17,657 nt of DNA. Source: Fimadaptatus sp050946055. Its GTDB lineage: Bacteria; Bacillota; Clostridia; Christensenellales; Aristaeellaceae. Both the position numbers and the translations under genes were made by a program. Below are positions 14,946-17,657 of this stretch, one piece after another. The notes beneath the pieces were generated by a model. The model was not told the origin of the DNA. It saw only the letters and a list, made by a program, of their open reading frames with translations, and did no database searches. The DNA lies in NCBI GenBank assembly GCA_050946055.1, contig JBMNUB010000052.1, forward strand, positions 1-17,657. The letters run 5' to 3'. The first letter of the stretch is position 1. Every line of letters starts with the position of its first letter.

Positions 14946-16469
14946 ATGCCGCTTGACATTGCCAGACAGACGCTTGAGACTGAGCGCGTCGTGGATTCCC
15001 GCGTCGTTAAGGCGCTGATAGAGACCGATGCCATGGCGCAGGGCGCGGACGAGGTGCTGCTTTGCGACGCCATGTGCGCAATAGACCAGGCGCAGACCCA
15101 GCAGGGACGCATACTGCTGGATGGCAGAGTGCGCTTTCAGGTGCTTTACCGCGCGCAGGGCGAGGTGACCAGCCTGATGATAAGCGCGCCGCTGCGCGAG
15201 ATGATAGAGGCGGACGTGGGTCCCAACATGGCGGTGAGCTGCTTTGCCCAGATAGAGAGCGCCGAAGCCAAGCTCATGGCCGGGCGCATACTGTGCCGCG
15301 CCGTGCCAGCCATGCGCGTCACCGTGACAGCACTGGAGCCCTGCGCGGTGGTGTCTGGGATATCGGGCATAGACGGCGTGTTCCTGCGGCGCGAAAGGAT
15401 AAGCTCGCTCAAGGTCAACGCCGAAGCGCAGGCATCGGTGTCGCTCAGCGATGAGTTCGAGCTGTCGCGGGCGCTGAATGCCGAGCGCACACTCATGACC
15501 CGGGCGCGCGTGGAGATAGGCGACTTGTTCGACGCGGTGGGTGGAGTGATGGTCAAGGGCGCGGTGACGCTGGAGGCCGTGCATAAGTGCGCGTCCAGAG
15601 AGCGCCCCATAGCGGTGAGCCGCCATGCGCTGCCGTTTGAACAGCTGGTGGAGCTGCCCGACTGGCTGCGCGGCGAGCTGCGCGCCGAGGCGCAGGTCAC
15701 GGGCGTGAGCGCGCAGACGCTCAGCGATGATGAGGGCGCGCTGCTGCGCGCGGGCGTGGACGTGGCGCTGAGCGTGCAGGCGCTGGGCGAGGATGAGTCC
15801 GAGGCCGTGGTGGACGCATATGCCGTGGGCGAGCAGGACCTGCAGCTGACGCGCGGCAACGTCAATGCGCGCACCGAATGCCGGCGCGTGCGCGCGCTCC
15901 AGACCGCCAAGCTGCGCTTTAATCTGCCCGACGCGCATGGCGACGGGCGCATGGCGGGCGTGAGTCAGGTGCTGTGCTGCGTGGGCAGGCCGGCTATAAT
16001 GCAGACCGATTGCTCGGATGACAGCGTCACGGTGGAGGGCGTTATGGAGTTGCAGGCGGTGTACATGCCGCTGAGCGGCGAGGACGTGCTGGCGGCGGCG
16101 CTGGAAGCACCGTTCACGGCCACCTTCCGCGCCGAACTGCCCGAGGATGCGCCCATGCTGCTGGAGGCGTTCGACTGCGAGTGCGTGCCGGTCACTTCGT
16201 CGCAGATGGAACTTAAGTGTACATTGGCGCTGCACGGTGAGGCCTGTGCGCAGCACACATGGCAGGTGGCCATGGACGCGCAGGAGGTCGAGGGGCGCAG
16301 CACACCGCGCGGCATAACCGTGCTGATGGCGCAGCGCGGCGATACGGCGTGGGACCTGGCCAAGCGCTTCCGCGTGCCACCGGACGAGCTGGAGCGGCTC
16401 AATCCCGATTTGGCGGCGGGCGCGGGCGCGCGCGGACGCGGCGAACAGGTGATGATATTCAAAAGATAG
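14946..16469 (+). CDS. SPOCS-domain (DUF3794) protein with C-terminal LysM
   Basis: 507 residues built of SPOCS-like repeats and a C-terminal LysM domain, the architecture of clostridial spore-envelope proteins related to SpoVID/SafA/CotE-type coat morphogens. SPOCS segments: about 30-115 (LLDGRVRFQVLYR), about 175-295 (VMVKGAVTLEAVH) and about 335-435 (VTVEGVMELQAVYMPLSG). LysM at about 457-506 (ITVLMAQRGDTAWDLAKRF... then VPPDELERLNPDL and VMIFK) would bind peptidoglycan, probably spore cortex. No signal peptide, as expected for a mother-cell protein that reaches the forespore surface from the cytoplasm. The start at 14946 follows the ribosome binding site; the track to 14940 is less likely. 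The sporulation-type promoter upstream fits this role. The next gene is ispE, an arrangement I recall in other clostridia. Confidence 0.9.
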   Translation: MPLDIARQTLETERVVDSRVVKALIETDAMAQGADEVLLCDAMCAIDQAQTQQGRILLDGRVRFQVLYRAQGEVTSLMISAPLREMIEADVGPNMAVSCFAQIESAEAKLMAGRILCRAVPAMRVTVTALEPCAVVSGISGIDGVFLRRERISSLKVNAEAQASVSLSDEFELSRALNAERTLMTRARVEIGDLFDAVGGVMVKGAVTLEAVHKCASRERPIAVSRHALPFEQLVELPDWLRGELRAEAQVTGVSAQTLSDDEGALLRAGVDVALSVQALGEDESEAVVDAYAVGEQDLQLTRGNVNARTECRRVRALQTAKLRFNLPDAHGDGRMAGVSQVLCCVGRPAIMQTDCSDDSVTVEGVMELQAVYMPLSGEDVLAAALEAPFTATFRAELPEDAPMLLEAFDCECVPVTSSQMELKCTLALHGEACAQHTWQVAMDAQEVEGRSTPRGITVLMAQRGDTAWDLAKRFRVPPDELERLNPDLAAGAGARGRGEQVMIFKR

Positions 16470-16635
16470 ATATGCTCATGCGCTTAAGGCATTGCAGTCA
16501 GCGGGGCGGCGCATGCGTCCGGCGCATGACCATGCCCGGCGGGCAAGCTTACCGCAAGAGCATTGCAGGCGCGGCATGCGGCGATGCCGTGCGAAGCGCA
16601 GCCTGAGCAAGCGCCGCGCGTGAGCCGATGCATGG

Positions 16636-16664
16636 TTCACAAATTGCCGCAGGTGCGGTATAAT
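16636..16664 (+). promoter_or_regulatory. sigma-A promoter of ispE
   Basis: TTCACA (16636-16641), a 17-nt spacer and a perfect TATAAT (16659-16664). Transcription would start near 16671. ispE thus has its own vegetative promoter and does not depend on the sporulation gene upstream. Confidence 0.8.
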
Positions 16665-16672
16665 ATATATGA

Positions 16673-16704
16673 GGCCGCTTCTCCGGTGCGCCGGGGGAGC
16701 GGCC
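16673..16704 (+). other. 14-bp hairpin at the 5' end of the ispE mRNA
   Basis: GGCCGCTTCTCCGG (16673-16686) pairs with 16691-16704, including two G-T pairs, closing a TGCG tetraloop. It starts 2-3 nt after the predicted transcription start and ends 11 nt before the ribosome binding site. No T-run follows, so it is probably an RNA-stabilising 5' hairpin instead of an attenuator. Confidence 0.6.
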
Positions 16705-16729
16705 CAATGCGCTTTAAGGGGATGAGCAT

Positions 16730-17563
16730 ATGCTTATCAGGGCATACGCCAAGATAAACTGGAATCTGAACGTGCTGGGCGAACTGCCGGGCGGATATCA
16801 TGAGCTGGATATGCTCATGCAGAGCGTGGAGTTGTGCGACGATGTCGAGCTTTTGGAGGGCGATCAACTGTCGCTTGATATAGCGGGCGCGCAGGGACTT
16901 AGCGCGGGCGAGGATAACCTCATGCTGCGCGCCGCACGTCTGCTGCGCGAGCACACGGGCATTGAGCGCGGCGTGCGCATGCGCCTTTTAAAGCGCATAC
17001 CCATGCAGGCGGGCATGGGAGGCGGCTCCAGCGATGCGGCGGCGGTGCTGCGCGGGCTGAACGAGATGTGGGGCGCGGCGCTGGGCGAGGACGAGCTGTG
17101 TGCGCTGGGGCTAAAGCTGGGCGCGGATGTGCCGTATTGCCTGACGGGTGGGCTGTGCCGTGCGCGCGGGCTGGGCGAGCGCCTGCGCAGGGAGCAGGGC
17201 GCGCCCGAGGTGAGGCTGATAGTGGCGATGCCGGAGCGTGGGCTCAGCACCGCCGGGGTGTTCCGCCGCTGCAAGAGCGGATGCGTGCAGGATGCCGCGC
17301 GCGCATTGGAAGCGCTGCGCGCGCATGACTGGGCATGGCTGGACGCGCATACCATGAACGACCTTCAAGCGCCAGCGTGCGAACTGCGCCCTGAGATAGC
17401 GAAGTGCATAGCGCTGATGCGCGAGTGCGGTGCGGACTTTGCGCGCATGACCGGCAGTGGCAGCGCGGTATACGGCGTGTTTGAGACGGCCAGCGCTGAG
17501 CGGGCGCTTGAGCGCGTGCGCGCGGCATACCCCGTGTGCTGGCTGACGCGCACGATTAAGTGA
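16730..17563 (+). CDS. ispE: 4-diphosphocytidyl-2-C-methyl-D-erythritol kinase
   Basis: GHMP-family kinase of the non-mevalonate (MEP) isoprenoid pathway; it phosphorylates CDP-methylerythritol at the 2-hydroxyl with ATP in the cytoplasm. 277 residues, normal length. Motifs: AYAKINWNLNVLG with Lys8, PGGYHELDMLMQS with His24, the ATP-binding loop PMQAGMGGGSSDAA (91-104), GADVPYCLTGG (131-141) with the catalytic Asp133, and MTGSGSAVYGVF (240-251). AAGGGGA lies 7 nt before the ATG. The gene has its own promoter and a hairpin leader. No terminator appears in the 94 bases left in the window, so it may continue into a downstream gene. Confidence 0.96.
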   Translation: MLIRAYAKINWNLNVLGELPGGYHELDMLMQSVELCDDVELLEGDQLSLDIAGAQGLSAGEDNLMLRAARLLREHTGIERGVRMRLLKRIPMQAGMGGGSSDAAAVLRGLNEMWGAALGEDELCALGLKLGADVPYCLTGGLCRARGLGERLRREQGAPEVRLIVAMPERGLSTAGVFRRCKSGCVQDAARALEALRAHDWAWLDAHTMNDLQAPACELRPEIAKCIALMRECGADFARMTGSGSAVYGVFETASAERALERVRAAYPVCWLTRTIK

Positions 17564-17657
17564 GAGCGGCTTGCTGTGCGTTTGGCATGGCATGTCACAT
17601 ATCAGCGCCGGCGCGTTCTGCCGTGGCGAGCCGAAGTTGAGCATGAGCGTGCTATGC

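Noticed and set aside
14913..16256. 447-residue minus-strand open frame opposite the SPOCS/LysM gene
   Set aside because: Antisense shadow with Arg/His/Gln-rich composition and no recognisable domain.

Overview
The window most likely comes from an endospore-forming member of the Bacillota, class Clostridia, with an unusually GC-rich genome (roughly 60% GC by eye). The main evidence is a clear Spo0A and a SPOCS-domain/LysM spore-coat type protein next to ispE. Promoters look like standard sigma-A sites and ribosome binding sites are strong AGGAGG types. A specific lineage (for example an uncultured gut order such as Christensenellales) is only a guess. Codon use is odd for the GC content: Ile is written mainly as ATA while most other codons end in C or G. 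Intergenic DNA is rich in CATG/GCATGC words.

Left part (1-6120): a small hypothetical protein with three 17-residue tandem repeats; a tRNA-dihydrouridine synthase (dus) on the minus strand with its own promoter, a leader of about 240 nt and a terminator; and, divergent from it, a 1244-residue membrane protein. That protein has a disordered, highly charged N-terminal half, one membrane helix, and an external PQQ-like beta-propeller. It has a strong promoter and a terminator.

Middle (6120-10950): a carbon-metabolism stretch with glycerol kinase (glpK, probable TTG start) and two different xylose-isomerase-like TIM-barrel sugar isomerases/epimerases. These genes are separated by long gaps. They are followed by about 630 bp without genes, which holds a 37-bp tandem duplication and a 330-bp array of consecutive hairpins bounded by two copies of the same palindrome. 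The array is the most unusual non-coding structure in the window.

Right part (10950-17657): a minus-strand three-gene operon (secreted C39-like cysteine peptidase, AlkZ-related protein, single-pass membrane protein) with an ATGA overlap between the first two genes. It is transcribed divergently from spo0A. After spo0A come its terminator, a SPOCS/LysM protein with sigma-E/sigma-K-like promoter matches, and ispE of the non-mevalonate isoprenoid pathway, whose mRNA appears to start with a 14-bp hairpin. Apart from sporulation (Spo0A, SPOCS/LysM), the window looks like a set of small independent transcription units, not one pathway. No tRNA, rRNA, CRISPR array, transposase or prophage gene was seen.
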